Under the pieces are notes generated by a model. It worked only from the letters and a program-made list of their open reading frames with translations, was not told the DNA's origin and did no database searches. This document shows, one piece after another, positions 25,558 through 34,680 of a DNA stretch of 52,376 bases. Position numbers and translations under genes: made by a program. Location of the stretch: contig CAYQVO010000023.1 in the NCBI GenBank assembly GCA_964421085.1, positions 1 through 52,376 on the forward strand. The letters run 5' to 3'. The stretch comes from CAYQVO01 sp964421085 (GTDB lineage Bacteria > Bdellovibrionota_C > UBA2361 > CAYQVO01). The first letter of the stretch is position 1. Every line of letters begins with the position of its first letter.

Positions 25558-26612
25558 GAAAGACAGAAAACATCAACATAGTTTCCGAGGAGCCTATTCC
25601 GACTCCCCGGAAGGTTAAGGAACAAATTCGGATTACGGAAGCGGCAGCGCGGTTTGTCACCGAAGCGCGCGCAACCATAAGAAATATACTGGATCACAAA
25701 GACAATCGAATGCTCATCGTGGCAGGTCCGTGCTCGATTCATGATGTAAAAGCGGCGCTCGAGTATGCATTGAAATTCCGGGAGCTGGCCCGGAAGGTTG
25801 AAGATAAGTTCATGCTTGTGATGAGGGTTTACTTCGAGAAGCCCAGAACCACAACCGGCTGGAAAGGTTTTATAAACGACCCGTTTCTCGACGAGTCTTT
25901 CCTGATAGGGGAAGGACTTTTTCTGGCACGAAAGCTTCTTCTCGATCTGGCGGAGCTCGGCATGCCCGCCGCAACGGAGGCGCTTGATCCGATAATGCCC
26001 CAGTATCTGGGCGATCTCATTTCATGGACTGCAATAGGGGCCAGAACAATCGAGTCCCAGACGCACCGGGAGATGGCAAGTGGTCTATCGACACCTGTCG
26101 GCATGAAGAATGGAACGGACGGGAATCTGGATGTCGCAATTAATGGAATAAAAGCGGCGTCCAGGCCTCATCGTTTTCTTGGAATTACTCAGGACGCGCA
26201 GAGTGCTGTATTCGAAACAGCAGGAAACAAGTACGGACATATAGTTCTGAGGGGAGGAAAAAAACCGAATTACGAAAGGGAAAGCCTCAACGCCTGCGAA
26301 GAGGCGCTGAAACGGGCAGAACTCTTCCCGAATATGATGGTGGACTGCAGTCACGGGAATTCCCGGAAAGACGCGACAAAGCAGAAAGGCGTGTTCGAAT
26401 ACTGCATCGCAGAAGCGGCCGGCGGGCGTCAATCGCTCATTGGGCTGATGCTTGAGAGTAATCTTTGTGCCGGGAAGCAGAACATTGCGGAGGGACCATC
26501 GAAACTTAGCTACGGTGTATCGGTGACGGACGCATGCATTGGATGGGAAGAGACTGAGCAGCTGATTATCGCGGGGGCTCGAGGAATGAGGACTTCATCG
26601 CGCTCTGATTGA
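25554..26612 (+). CDS. aroF: 3-deoxy-7-phosphoheptulonate (DAHP) synthase, type I (AroFGH)
   Basis: 352 residues. First step of the shikimate pathway, condensing phosphoenolpyruvate and erythrose-4-phosphate. Signature: IVAGPCSIHD, RVYFEKPRTTTGWKG, GARTIESQTHR, VDCSHGNSRKD and GVSVTDACIGWE. It is the AroG/F/H (feedback-regulated) class; which amino acid inhibits it cannot be read reliably. The TTG start lies inside the purM stop (TTGA overlap), implying translational coupling between purine and aromatic synthesis genes. It ends 18 bases into the convergent pseudopilin-like gene. Confidence 0.93.
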   Translation: MRKTENINIVSEEPIPTPRKVKEQIRITEAAARFVTEARATIRNILDHKDNRMLIVAGPCSIHDVKAALEYALKFRELARKVEDKFMLVMRVYFEKPRTTTGWKGFINDPFLDESFLIGEGLFLARKLLLDLAELGMPAATEALDPIMPQYLGDLISWTAIGARTIESQTHREMASGLSTPVGMKNGTDGNLDVAINGIKAASRPHRFLGITQDAQSAVFETAGNKYGHIVLRGGKKPNYERESLNACEEALKRAELFPNMMVDCSHGNSRKDATKQKGVFEYCIAEAAGGRQSLIGLMLESNLCAGKQNIAEGPSKLSYGVSVTDACIGWEETEQLIIAGARGMRTSSRSD

Positions 26613-27041
26613 ATTTTCGGGTCCTATCACGACCTTCCGGACGTTGTTGCCTCTTTTTATGGTGATCTCGGAAGTGCCGGAAGAATTTCCGCGGTCGTTG
26701 AAACACAGTTGCCATGATGTGTCGGCGAAAAGGACGCTCGACGGGAGATCGAGCGACAGATCGCTCTTTACGACTCTCTTTTCAGTGGCGCAGTTCAATG
26801 CCCACGAAACGATGATTCTGCCGTGGGAAACCGGAACGATGCGGTAAGATCCGCCGGATCGGAGCGCCCGATCGCGTATGCCCGACACGAAGGAGGTCAC
26901 CGCCCTTACGGCGCCATGCTCGGGGTTATCCCGTTCTTTGACATTGAAAACACCGATTGCAGCAAGTGACCCGAGTACAAGCATCAGACTTGCTATGTTG
27001 AAAAAGACCGGATGGGGTTCGGTCCGAACAAATGAGGACAT
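26595..27041 (-). CDS. pseudopilin-like (GspH/FimT-type) protein without prepilin signature
   Basis: 148 residues. N-terminal hydrophobic helix (about 12-30, VFFNIASLMLVLGSLAAIGV) then an amphipathic helix with AVTSFVSGIRDRALRSGGSY, followed by a beta-rich tail ending FNDRGNSSGTSEITIKRG and VVIGPE. That order matches minor pseudopilins of type II secretion or type IV pili (GspH/FimT). The GFTLIE prepilin peptidase site is absent, so it is either a divergent, unprocessed member or a look-alike. No other pilus gene is in the window. Convergent with aroF, overlapping by 18 bases. Confidence 0.6.
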   Translation of the reverse strand: MSSFVRTEPHPVFFNIASLMLVLGSLAAIGVFNVKERDNPEHGAVRAVTSFVSGIRDRALRSGGSYRIVPVSHGRIIVSWALNCATEKRVVKSDLSLDLPSSVLFADTSWQLCFNDRGNSSGTSEITIKRGNNVRKVVIGPENSIRAR

Positions 27042-27270
27042 AGGGGTTGAAAAAAGCAGGCAAAAAATATGCCGCGCGTTTTTCCGGGAGATTATTGAGA
27101 TGCACGCAGCAGAAAAGGGAATCGGAGGTTTGATGTGTATGCAAAAATTTCCGTGAGAGCGGTGTGCGATTTAAATTACCGTTAAAACCGGTTCACGCAG
27201 TAGACATGGCGCCTTGTTCAAGGCATACTTCTCGTCCTTGACAACCTAATCACCTTTGCGGAGACCACAA

Positions 27271-27831
27271 ATGGATGCTGGATCATTGAAAGTGGGCAGT
27301 ACCCTTGAAAATCTTCAGGCTGCATTCAACGGCGAATCAAACGCGCGCGCGCGCTATCTTGCGTTTGCGAAGAAGGCGGCGCAGGACGGTTACAATAAAG
27401 CTGCGGCCTTATTCAACGCCGCCGCCGCCGCAGAAGAGATTCATGCGCGTGAACATGGGAAGGTTATCCGCTCTCTCGGCGCCGAGCCGGCGGCGGCAAT
27501 CGCGGATATTGAGGTTAAGACTACTCTCGAAAACCTCAAGGCAGCATATGAGGGCGAATGCTGCGAAAGAGACGTGATGTATCCTGAGTTTATCAAGGTT
27601 GCCGAAGAAGACAGCAATAGAGCGGCTCTCCGATCTTTCAGGTGGGCACTCAAAGCAGAAGCTGATCATGCCAGGATGTACGAGGAGGCAATGAACAACC
27701 TGGAAGACTGGAAGACATCGGATACAACTTTCCTTGTCTGCCCCAAATGCGGATATACAACCACTGATCAGGACCTCGACACCTGCCCCCTGTGCGGTGA
27801 GATGAGGGAGGAGTTCCTCGAAATTCGGTAA
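27271..27831 (+). CDS. rbr: rubrerythrin
   Basis: 186 residues. Non-haem diiron peroxidase that reduces hydrogen peroxide in anaerobes and microaerophiles. The ferritin-like helical bundle (about 1-145) has the diiron ligand motifs EESNARA-like (here FNGESNARARYLAFA), AAEEIHAREH, and the second-half EGECCERD and AEADHARMYEE. The C-terminal rubredoxin domain has CPKCGY and CPLCG for one iron. ATG 27271 has a ggag ribosome site; a TTGACA lies upstream (27237-27242) without a matching -10. Suggests an organism coping with oxygen stress. Confidence 0.93.
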   Translation: MDAGSLKVGSTLENLQAAFNGESNARARYLAFAKKAAQDGYNKAAALFNAAAAAEEIHAREHGKVIRSLGAEPAAAIADIEVKTTLENLKAAYEGECCERDVMYPEFIKVAEEDSNRAALRSFRWALKAEADHARMYEEAMNNLEDWKTSDTTFLVCPKCGYTTTDQDLDTCPLCGEMREEFLEIR

Positions 27832-27964
27832 GGCATTGCGGCGCCGGCAGATCCCGCAGATCGAGCTTCTGTCGGCCCCTGTATTCGGCCAGTCCCGCTG
27901 ACGCCTCATCAACTCATTTTTTCTGCAGTTTCTGCGGTTGGGGGCGGCGATTCGATGATTCAGG

Positions 27965-29362
27965 ATGATCCTCCTCATTTTCGTGCCGGGATTATCAGGT
28001 AAAAACCGTACTTTCCCCTGGGAGGATACTCCCGGCCTCGCTGATGTATTCGGAGTGAAGAAACTTAACAGCAGAATATTACTTTTTGCAGCGGTCATAC
28101 TCGCACTGGAGTATGCCATGCTGGTCTTTCTCAAGACCTTTTCACCGGGACCATTGTTCTCCGGAAGTGAGACGTACGGCAGGCTTGCCGAAGAGATTGC
28201 CGGAAACGGAGGTGTAAATTTCGTTTCGCGCCCGCCTCTTTATCCCGCAATACTCGCGTCGTTGATTGGACTTTCCGGTTCAAGGTGGCAGATACTTGCT
28301 CTGCTGATTCAAGGCGCAGGTTTTGTCTTCCTCGGGCTGTTGACGATGGTGCTCACGTGCCGTTTGAGCGGGTCCAGAGCTATCGCCATGATTGCGGGCG
28401 CCCTCTACGCCGCCGATGTGCTGTTCGCCCGTGAATCTCTGGCGCAGCGCGAGACGATATATTTCTCGACAGTCCTCCTTCTGGTTATAGCAATGGCGGT
28501 TGCCGCAAGGCGTTATCGTTCGCTTCTCTGGTATTCCGGAATCGGTCTGCTTTGCGCCGTCGGTCATCTGATCCGTCCGAATGGATTCGTTCTTGTCTTC
28601 TGCATCGCTGTTTATCTCTTCTTCGTGCTGAGGGATGGGCCTTTAAAAATGCTTATCCACAGAATGGGTGCGTTTGCCGGAACATTCCTTCTCTTTGTCC
28701 TGCCGTGGCAGGTTCACCTGTCTCAGCTCGCAGGCTCTCCGACACTGGCATCCGCTGAGTCCGCCGGAATAGGTCTATGGAAAGGCAATCATCCGGAGAT
28801 GGAAAAGTTTTTTCCATGGGTTGACATGGATATCCTGGATTCGATTGCGGCCGAAGAAGTCCAGCGGCTGCATCTGAGAGACGATGAAATTGACGACCAT
28901 TTCATCGCACTCGCGGAGGAGAATGTCAGGAAGAGACCCGCCATCATGCCTTTGCGCTTCCTTTATAAATTCGTCGTCTTCTTTCTTCCGGTCCCCACTC
29001 CGTTCGGCAGCGGGGAACTTATCCAGACGGCGTCGGGACTCGGAATTCTGGACTTCAGGCCTAATCTGCCCGCTATTGTTGTCGGAACACCTTTTCTCCT
29101 TGTGCTGTTCGCAGGCGTCGTGGTTTCTCTGTCATGCGTCAGGAGATTCTCCGGAGACGCGAGGTATTTCGTTTTCCTTTCACTCTTCATCATCGCCATG
29201 TTTGCGGTATCGTTTTCCATCACATTCACTGAAACCAGGTACCGTCAGCCCTTTGAGATAGAGATGATTATCCTCGCCAGCATGGGAATAGGGGAGATAC
29301 TGAAAGCCCTGCGAAGAGAGAGGAAAACGGGAGGAAGTTACCTCCTGTACAGCAGTCGATAA
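27965..29362 (+). CDS. integral membrane glycosyltransferase, GT39/ArnT-like
   Basis: About 465 residues with roughly ten hydrophobic helices across most of its length. Family features: the early loop acidic region (FSGSETYGRLAEEIA) where the catalytic Asp normally sits (here Glu), SRPPLYPAILASL, RPNGFVL and the TETRYRQPFE ending. Members transfer sugars or aminosugars from polyprenyl phosphate to lipids or proteins. Start is uncertain: ATG 27965 or GTG 28055 (which aligns with the first membrane helix). Its 3' end overlaps the convergent phosphorylase gene by 25 bases. Confidence 0.8.
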   Translation: MILLIFVPGLSGKNRTFPWEDTPGLADVFGVKKLNSRILLFAAVILALEYAMLVFLKTFSPGPLFSGSETYGRLAEEIAGNGGVNFVSRPPLYPAILASLIGLSGSRWQILALLIQGAGFVFLGLLTMVLTCRLSGSRAIAMIAGALYAADVLFARESLAQRETIYFSTVLLLVIAMAVAARRYRSLLWYSGIGLLCAVGHLIRPNGFVLVFCIAVYLFFVLRDGPLKMLIHRMGAFAGTFLLFVLPWQVHLSQLAGSPTLASAESAGIGLWKGNHPEMEKFFPWVDMDILDSIAAEEVQRLHLRDDEIDDHFIALAEENVRKRPAIMPLRFLYKFVVFFLPVPTPFGSGELIQTASGLGILDFRPNLPAIVVGTPFLLVLFAGVVVSLSCVRRFSGDARYFVFLSLFIIAMFAVSFSITFTETRYRQPFEIEMIILASMGIGEILKALRRERKTGGSYLLYSSR

Positions 29363-30948
29363 TAATTCTTCACCATCGTTTCCGCTGAAAAACGGCCGGA
29401 TGCCATCTTTATACTCGCCCGCATCATTGAGATCCATTTGGTGCGGTTATTGTAGAAGGCGGGGATCACCTCTCTGGTGAGAACCCTGTAAAGAGAATCC
29501 GAGTCAATCCTGTCTGCGTCATCCCCTTCGTACCCGTTTCCAATCTGCCAGCCGTTTATGCCGTGCCTGCAGCCTTCCGGCCACCAGCCATCAAGGACGC
29601 TCAGGTTGAGGACTCCATTCATCGCTGCTTTCATGCCCGATGTTCCGCTTGCTTCCATCGGCCGCTTCGGATTGTTCAGCCATACGTCCGCCCCCCGGGT
29701 GAGGAATCGGGCTATGCGCATATCGTAGTTCTCCAGGAGAATCACGCGGCCTGGATACTGCTTCTCGAGGTGTTTGAGCCTGTAGAGGTTCTCCTTGCCG
29801 GCGGCATCATGCGGATGAGCTTTGCCGGAAAAGATCAGCTGCAGTTTTCCATTCAGCAGGAGAGGCTCGATTATTTTCTTTTTTCTAAAAATGAGATCGG
29901 GTCGTTTATAGCCGGTAGAGCGCCTTCCGAACCCAATCGTAAGCACATCCGGATCCAGTTCCATGCCGGTCCTTGCTTTCACCTCTTTAATAAGCTCCAG
30001 CTTTGCCGCTGTGTGCGCTTTCCGGAGATCGCCGCCTGCGCGCGAGGCTTTTGCGATGCGCGGGTCCTGCCAGGTTCCACTATGCACTCCATTCGTAATC
30101 GAAATTATGGGGGCGGCTCCGGAAACATCTGCCCACATTGATCTCGCGGTTTTCCCGTGAAGTTCCGCGACGCCATTTGCGCGCTTCGAAAGCCTCAGGC
30201 CCGCAACCGTCATTCCGAAAGGATCGCCACCGATCTTCAGCATCTGTCCGTAGGTAAGGCCGTTATAAGCGCCCATATACCGCAGAAGCTCGTGTTCGTG
30301 CACTTCGTTTCCGGCGGGAACCGGTGTATGAGTCGTGAAGACAACGCTCTTCTTGACCTGCCGCCATGCCTCGCTGAACGAAACGTGGTCGTTGTCCATC
30401 TTTTCGCGGAGGAGCTCAGTTGCGGCCAGCACGGGGTGGCTGTCGTTGAAGTGATAAATATCGACAGGAATCCTGAGCGCCCGAAGAGCGCGCACCCCGC
30501 CGATGCCGAGAATGATCTCCTGTGCGATGCGCTCTTCATTGAACCATCCGTAAAGCTGCCCGGTAATAAGCTTGTCGCGGTTTTCGGGGAGATTCGCATC
30601 GAGAAGATAAAGAGGAGCATTGTGAAAGCGCGTGCACTTCCAGACTTTGAGCCTGAGCTGCCGCCCGCGGATTCTCACATACGCTTCAGCCCTGGTGTCA
30701 CGGAGAAAATCGTAATTGTAGTCTGTGTAGCTGTCGTAAAGTCTTCCATCCGGGCCGAAGGTCTGTTTCACATATCCCTGGCGCCAGAGGATACCTATGC
30801 CGACAACGGGGTACTTGAGATCGCGCGCAGCCTTCAGTGTGTCCCCCGCAAGTATACCAAGACCTCCCGAATAAGTTTTGAGTTCTTCGTGAAGGCCGAA
30901 TTCCATGCAGAAATATGCGACAGTCGGAAGCGTGCGTTTCTTTTTCAT
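29338..30948 (-). CDS. glgP: alpha-glucan (glycogen) phosphorylase, short form
   Basis: About 536 residues from ATG 30948 with ribosome site gagg. Pyridoxal-phosphate enzyme releasing glucose-1-phosphate from alpha-1,4-glucans. Shows the N-terminal YFCMEFGLHEELKTYSGGLGILAGD, HFNDSHP, VVFTTHTPVPAG, the phosphate-binding TIGFGRRSTGYKRP, and the PLP region EASGTSGMKAAMNG with the Schiff-base lysine in SGMKA. It lacks the long N- and C-terminal extensions of the 800-residue enzymes and resembles the compact alpha-glucan phosphorylases. Implies glycogen or maltodextrin storage. Confidence 0.92.
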   Translation of the reverse strand: MKKKRTLPTVAYFCMEFGLHEELKTYSGGLGILAGDTLKAARDLKYPVVGIGILWRQGYVKQTFGPDGRLYDSYTDYNYDFLRDTRAEAYVRIRGRQLRLKVWKCTRFHNAPLYLLDANLPENRDKLITGQLYGWFNEERIAQEIILGIGGVRALRALRIPVDIYHFNDSHPVLAATELLREKMDNDHVSFSEAWRQVKKSVVFTTHTPVPAGNEVHEHELLRYMGAYNGLTYGQMLKIGGDPFGMTVAGLRLSKRANGVAELHGKTARSMWADVSGAAPIISITNGVHSGTWQDPRIAKASRAGGDLRKAHTAAKLELIKEVKARTGMELDPDVLTIGFGRRSTGYKRPDLIFRKKKIIEPLLLNGKLQLIFSGKAHPHDAAGKENLYRLKHLEKQYPGRVILLENYDMRIARFLTRGADVWLNNPKRPMEASGTSGMKAAMNGVLNLSVLDGWWPEGCRHGINGWQIGNGYEGDDADRIDSDSLYRVLTREVIPAFYNNRTKWISMMRASIKMASGRFSAETMVKNYYRLLYRR

Positions 30949-31144
30949 GTGAGTGTCCTCTCGTGATCTCATGCAGCATAATCGAAACTTCATGAAGAGC
31001 AAGCGATAAGCAAAATTTCAGCAGGATAGAAGTGATGAGGAGGCATTCAGTTCCGACGACAATGCCGGCCGCAGCGCAACCCGCGGAAATTTAACGCCTC
31101 AGGGGAATCCAGGCGGCGAATCAATTAACCTGATCACCCCGGCT

Positions 31145-32884
31145 TCATTTGAACTCGAATGTGACGCCGTGGCCGTTGGGTTTCACTGGGAGAAAGGCGA
31201 ATACCATTCCCGGCTTTCCTCCATAAATATTGGCGCGATGCCGGAAATCAGAAGCTGCCTGGTTTTCGCCGGTAACGATTTCCGCATGTCCTGCCGCATT
31301 CAATCCGAATCCCGGCTTTTCGTAAATTACTACTGTCCCGCGCGGGAGATGCTTCACGTCGTCGATGTCTACGTCTTTGATTTCTATGAACCTCGGGTCC
31401 TTTCTCAGCACCTCGGCTCCTTCAATGGCAGAGGGCGCAATCCTGCTGCCGCGAAAACCATTTTCGATAAGCCTGTTCGTGACTTCGCCGAGGCAGTAAC
31501 GCCGGCTTACAGAACCCGCATCTCTCCATGCGTCAGCGGCAAGAGCCTTCAAATCCTGGTTTTCCCGGAGCCTGAATGCTTCTTCGACTGTTATAGAACC
31601 CCTCGCCATGATTTCTTCCGGTGGAAGTGTCTTGGCGACTGGCTGCTGGTCCCGGTAATCAATCCTTACTGGAGCAGCTTCTCCCTGAACGTATTCACGC
31701 GCTATGTTGCCATTTCCGGCATCATAGACCCTTGCCGTCGCTCCTTCGATTACGACATTTCCATCCTGCGCAGGCCTTATCAGTTTCTGCTTGCCGTCAG
31801 GAAGAACGGTTCCGGATGCTGCAGCCTCGACAATCACTCCCGCGGGCTGTATGGAGGCGACCGGAGTACCATTTCCGACAAGGGCAGCTATCTGTGAACC
31901 CTCAGGGTTTCGGTAGACAGGCGTGACTATTTGACCTTTTTCAGTTTGAATTGACGGGCCTGCTGCCGTATGCCATTGCTCTCCTTTTTCTGCACCCAAT
32001 ACCAGTTCCGCATTGCCAAGCGAGACTCTTGTGACGCCGGGTTTAAGAGTCTCATCGCCCGAGGACCGCAATGCGAGGATTGTGCATAACAGTTCCCGGC
32101 CGTTCATCTTAGAAAGAGTGGTGCTGTCGGGCAGATTTTTCTGCTTTGGATCCTTCGATACCCAGCTCAGAACGCGCAATAATGTGCCTGATGTCCGGCG
32201 GCTGCATTCTTCGGCGGCAATTCCGTGCAGTGTGGATCTGAGAGAATCGGGATTCGTCCTCAACGCTTTCCGTATATCACCCTGGCTCATGTCAGGTCTT
32301 TTAGCCTGAACTTCTGTAATCAGAGCGTCAAATTCTCTTACGCCGGTGTTCGCTGCTTTTTCCCCTGTAATCATGTACCGAGTCTCGCCGTTTAGGTTCA
32401 CGCGTTCGTAAGTGTAGCCCTCATTTTTGTCATTTTCTCTCAGAAGATTTCGATTCACTTCATAGGTGTTGCCGCTGTTGCCCTTGACGGTGACCTTTTC
32501 CGGTGCGCTTTTTTCCTTTGCTCCCGATTTAGGGGTGATATAATACCGTTTCTGGCCCTGAAAGATGACTTCCTCGGAATTATATTTTTGAGGATCGGGA
32601 ACGGTATCGCGAAGCCGGCTCCTCTTTAGTGTGACTTCACGGCCGTTTTTCGTGACACTGATGTATCCTGCTGCCCTTTGAAGGGCCTTTTTGGTATCCG
32701 GACGTGACGCCGGGGGTGAGTCGCCCCGGGAACTTCTGTCTCGTGGGTTCTTCTTTTCCGCCCGTTTTGGGTCAGCTTTCTTTTTTGTCTTCGCGAGTCT
32801 CTTCTGCTCCGGTCTTTTTTTCCAGCCTTTCCTCAATCCCGAAAACTCGTTTCGCTCTTCCCGATTGGGCGCATGCTTTGCCAT
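31145..32884 (-). CDS. unknown basic protein with duplicated N-terminal module and a possible cysteine-peptidase-like C-terminus
   Basis: 579 residues from ATG 32884, ribosome site ggagg seven bases upstream. Residues 1-65 are extremely Lys/Arg/Glu-rich. Residues 68-180 hold two copies of a module (VTKNGREVTLKRSRLRDTV...RYYIT and VKGNSGNTYEVNRNLLRE...RYMIT). Residues 185-260 helical; 280-430 beta-rich with repeated Val/Gly strands. The last 130 residues include RYCLGEVTNRL (Cys464) and NAAGHAEIVTG (His533), the order and spacing of an NlpC/P60- or CHAP-like cysteine peptidase, with PRGTVVIYE between them. No signal peptide is visible, so if it acts on cell wall it leaves by another route. Family unrecognised. 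Confidence 0.7.
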   Translation of the reverse strand: MAKHAPNREERNEFSGLRKGWKKRPEQKRLAKTKKKADPKRAEKKNPRDRSSRGDSPPASRPDTKKALQRAAGYISVTKNGREVTLKRSRLRDTVPDPQKYNSEEVIFQGQKRYYITPKSGAKEKSAPEKVTVKGNSGNTYEVNRNLLRENDKNEGYTYERVNLNGETRYMITGEKAANTGVREFDALITEVQAKRPDMSQGDIRKALRTNPDSLRSTLHGIAAEECSRRTSGTLLRVLSWVSKDPKQKNLPDSTTLSKMNGRELLCTILALRSSGDETLKPGVTRVSLGNAELVLGAEKGEQWHTAAGPSIQTEKGQIVTPVYRNPEGSQIAALVGNGTPVASIQPAGVIVEAAASGTVLPDGKQKLIRPAQDGNVVIEGATARVYDAGNGNIAREYVQGEAAPVRIDYRDQQPVAKTLPPEEIMARGSITVEEAFRLRENQDLKALAADAWRDAGSVSRRYCLGEVTNRLIENGFRGSRIAPSAIEGAEVLRKDPRFIEIKDVDIDDVKHLPRGTVVIYEKPGFGLNAAGHAEIVTGENQAASDFRHRANIYGGKPGMVFAFLPVKPNGHGVTFEFK

Positions 32885-32953
32885 ATCCAAGCCTCCATAG
32901 CTTTTAAAACCTCCCTGGGGATCAGTCCCTGGTTCTACTATTCGTTATGCAAT

Positions 32954-32959
32954 ATTATA
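32954..32959 (-). promoter_or_regulatory. candidate -10 element for the 579-residue unknown gene
   Basis: On the minus strand a perfect TATAAT lies at 32959-32954. A -35 would fall near ATTCAG (two of six matches) at 17 bases, so the promoter is weak or needs an activator. Predicted leader about 60 bases, ending at the ggagg ribosome site. Confidence 0.35.
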
Positions 32960-33154
32960 AAACCTTGTCGCATTTGCTGAATTCTCGCGGCTCGTCGCGC
33001 GTGATGAATGTCATATTTCAAGTAGCTTGAAGTAATAAGGGAAAGAAGAACGACAACTTATGCATTCAGTTGGGCGCTACGGCCCCTCTGCACAAAGTAG
33101 CCCGGGTACAGTATCGAAACTCGAATGTAACGCCGTGGCCGCAGGCTTACAGTG

Positions 33155-34594
33155 TCAAGGTGCCGGGCACACCTGTGCGGATGCGTCTTCGACGTTCCAT
33201 CCGCCGCCCAGGGACTTGTACAGTACCACAAGATTTGAAACAGCTGTTCCTCTTGCCGAAGCAAGGAGACTTTCGTTGTCAAAAAGAGCGGTTTCCGCAT
33301 CGAGAACATTCTGAAAGTCTGCAAGACCGTCCTTGTAAAGATCGGAGGAGAGCTGCAACGTCTTCTGTGATGCGGTAACTGCTCTCTCAAGAGCTGCGAC
33401 TCGTTCTCTCTCTTCTATGTATGCTTTGAGCGCATTCTCGACCTCTGAAAGGGCATTGAGCACAGTCTGTTCGTACTGAACATAAGCCTCTGCCGTCAGA
33501 ATTTCCTGCTGCTCTATCTGCGCCCTTATGCGGCCGCCGTCGAAAACATTCCACAGAAAGCCGGGTCCCGCGGAAAAACCAGAGCTGTTCCAGTTCCAGA
33601 TCCGGGAGAAATCAAGCGCACCAAACCCGAAGATTCCTGAAAGGCTCAGGGTCGGATAAAGGTCGGCGCGCTGAACACCTATGAGCGCAGTTTCTGCCGC
33701 CAGAATTCTCTCGGCCTGGCGAATGTCAGGGCGCTGCCGGATGATATCTGCCGGCACACCAACCATTATTTCAACGGGAGGGAGGGGAATGGGCTTCGTG
33801 ATTCCCAGTTCATCTGCAAGAAAGCCCGGCTGCTTTCCCAGCAGAAGCGCCAGTGCGTTTACTGACTGGACAATCCCTGCGCGAAGCGGGGGGACATCCG
33901 ATTCCGAAGCGGCAAGAACGCGTTCGGCTTGAGCTACATCCAGTCCGCTCGCAAGCCCGCTTTCCTGTCGCGTCCTTGTCAGGTCAAGGATGTCTTTCTG
34001 TGCACGGATATTGTTGACCGCAACCTCCAGCCGCGCCTGGGTCGTACGGAGCTGCAGATATGTGGAGGCCACTTCCGAGACGACAAGAACCTGCATCGCG
34101 TTGCGTGCCTCTTCGCCTGACTGAAGGTCGGCCGTAGCAGCTTCAACTGATCGTGCTATGCGGCCGAATAGATCGAGCTCCCATGACGTGCTGAGATTGA
34201 GATTCGTCTGGCTGTGAGTGCGCCTCTTTGTGGAGATTGAAGACATCTGCCGGCTCTGCTGGGTCCAGCTGATCGAAGGCTGAAGATCTCCGGCCGGAAA
34301 GTAACTGCTGTAAGATATCGCAAGAGCTGCTCTGGCCTGTTCAATCCGAAGAGCTGCCAGCTTCAGATCGAGACTGCTCTGTAAAGTCTCATCTATAAGC
34401 CGGTTAAGGATGGGATCATTAAATATGTTCCACCATCGCGACAGATCTCCCGGCTGACGGAGATACGCTTTGTCAGCCGCCTGCTGCCACCCGTCAGGAA
34501 CAGCGGTCTCGGGAGGAACGTAATCAGGACCGGTCTTGATGCAGGAACAAAGTAGAAGAAAAACCGCAAGCCGCAGGGATTTTTTCAGTATCAT
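33155..34594 (-). CDS. outer-membrane efflux lipoprotein, OprM/NodT (TolC-like)
   Basis: About 479 residues. N-terminal lipobox-like LLLCSCIK with a lipidation Cys; SDPVTP-like PDYVPPETAVPDGWQ follows as in OprM-type channels, then two repeated coiled-coil/beta halves (SRWWNIFNDPILNRLIDETL and RPDIRQAERILAAETALIGVQRADLYPTLSLSG). It is the outer-membrane channel for a tripartite RND or similar exporter; no inner-membrane pump or adaptor gene is next to it. The ATG at 34594 is preceded by gggag at short spacing; longer starts exist but lie ahead of the natural signal peptide. Confidence 0.88.
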   Translation of the reverse strand: MILKKSLRLAVFLLLCSCIKTGPDYVPPETAVPDGWQQAADKAYLRQPGDLSRWWNIFNDPILNRLIDETLQSSLDLKLAALRIEQARAALAISYSSYFPAGDLQPSISWTQQSRQMSSISTKRRTHSQTNLNLSTSWELDLFGRIARSVEAATADLQSGEEARNAMQVLVVSEVASTYLQLRTTQARLEVAVNNIRAQKDILDLTRTRQESGLASGLDVAQAERVLAASESDVPPLRAGIVQSVNALALLLGKQPGFLADELGITKPIPLPPVEIMVGVPADIIRQRPDIRQAERILAAETALIGVQRADLYPTLSLSGIFGFGALDFSRIWNWNSSGFSAGPGFLWNVFDGGRIRAQIEQQEILTAEAYVQYEQTVLNALSEVENALKAYIEERERVAALERAVTASQKTLQLSSDLYKDGLADFQNVLDAETALFDNESLLASARGTAVSNLVVLYKSLGGGWNVEDASAQVCPAP

Positions 34595-34653
34595 AACTCC
34601 CTGAGAAGTACTACGAAATCTGCCGCGGCTCAAGTGGGTAATAAGAAAACAGT

Positions 34654-34680
34654 TAAAGTCGGGCTCTCATTCGCCGATAT
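34654..34680 (+). promoter_or_regulatory. sigma-28 (FliA) promoter for flagellin
   Basis: TAAA (34654-34657), exactly 15 bases, then GCCGATAT (34673-34680), against the flagellar sigma-28 consensus TAAA-N15-GCCGATAA: one mismatch. It lies 127 bases upstream of the flagellin GTG, giving a leader of about 115-120 bases. The leader ends with an aaggaagg ribosome site. Confidence 0.85.
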
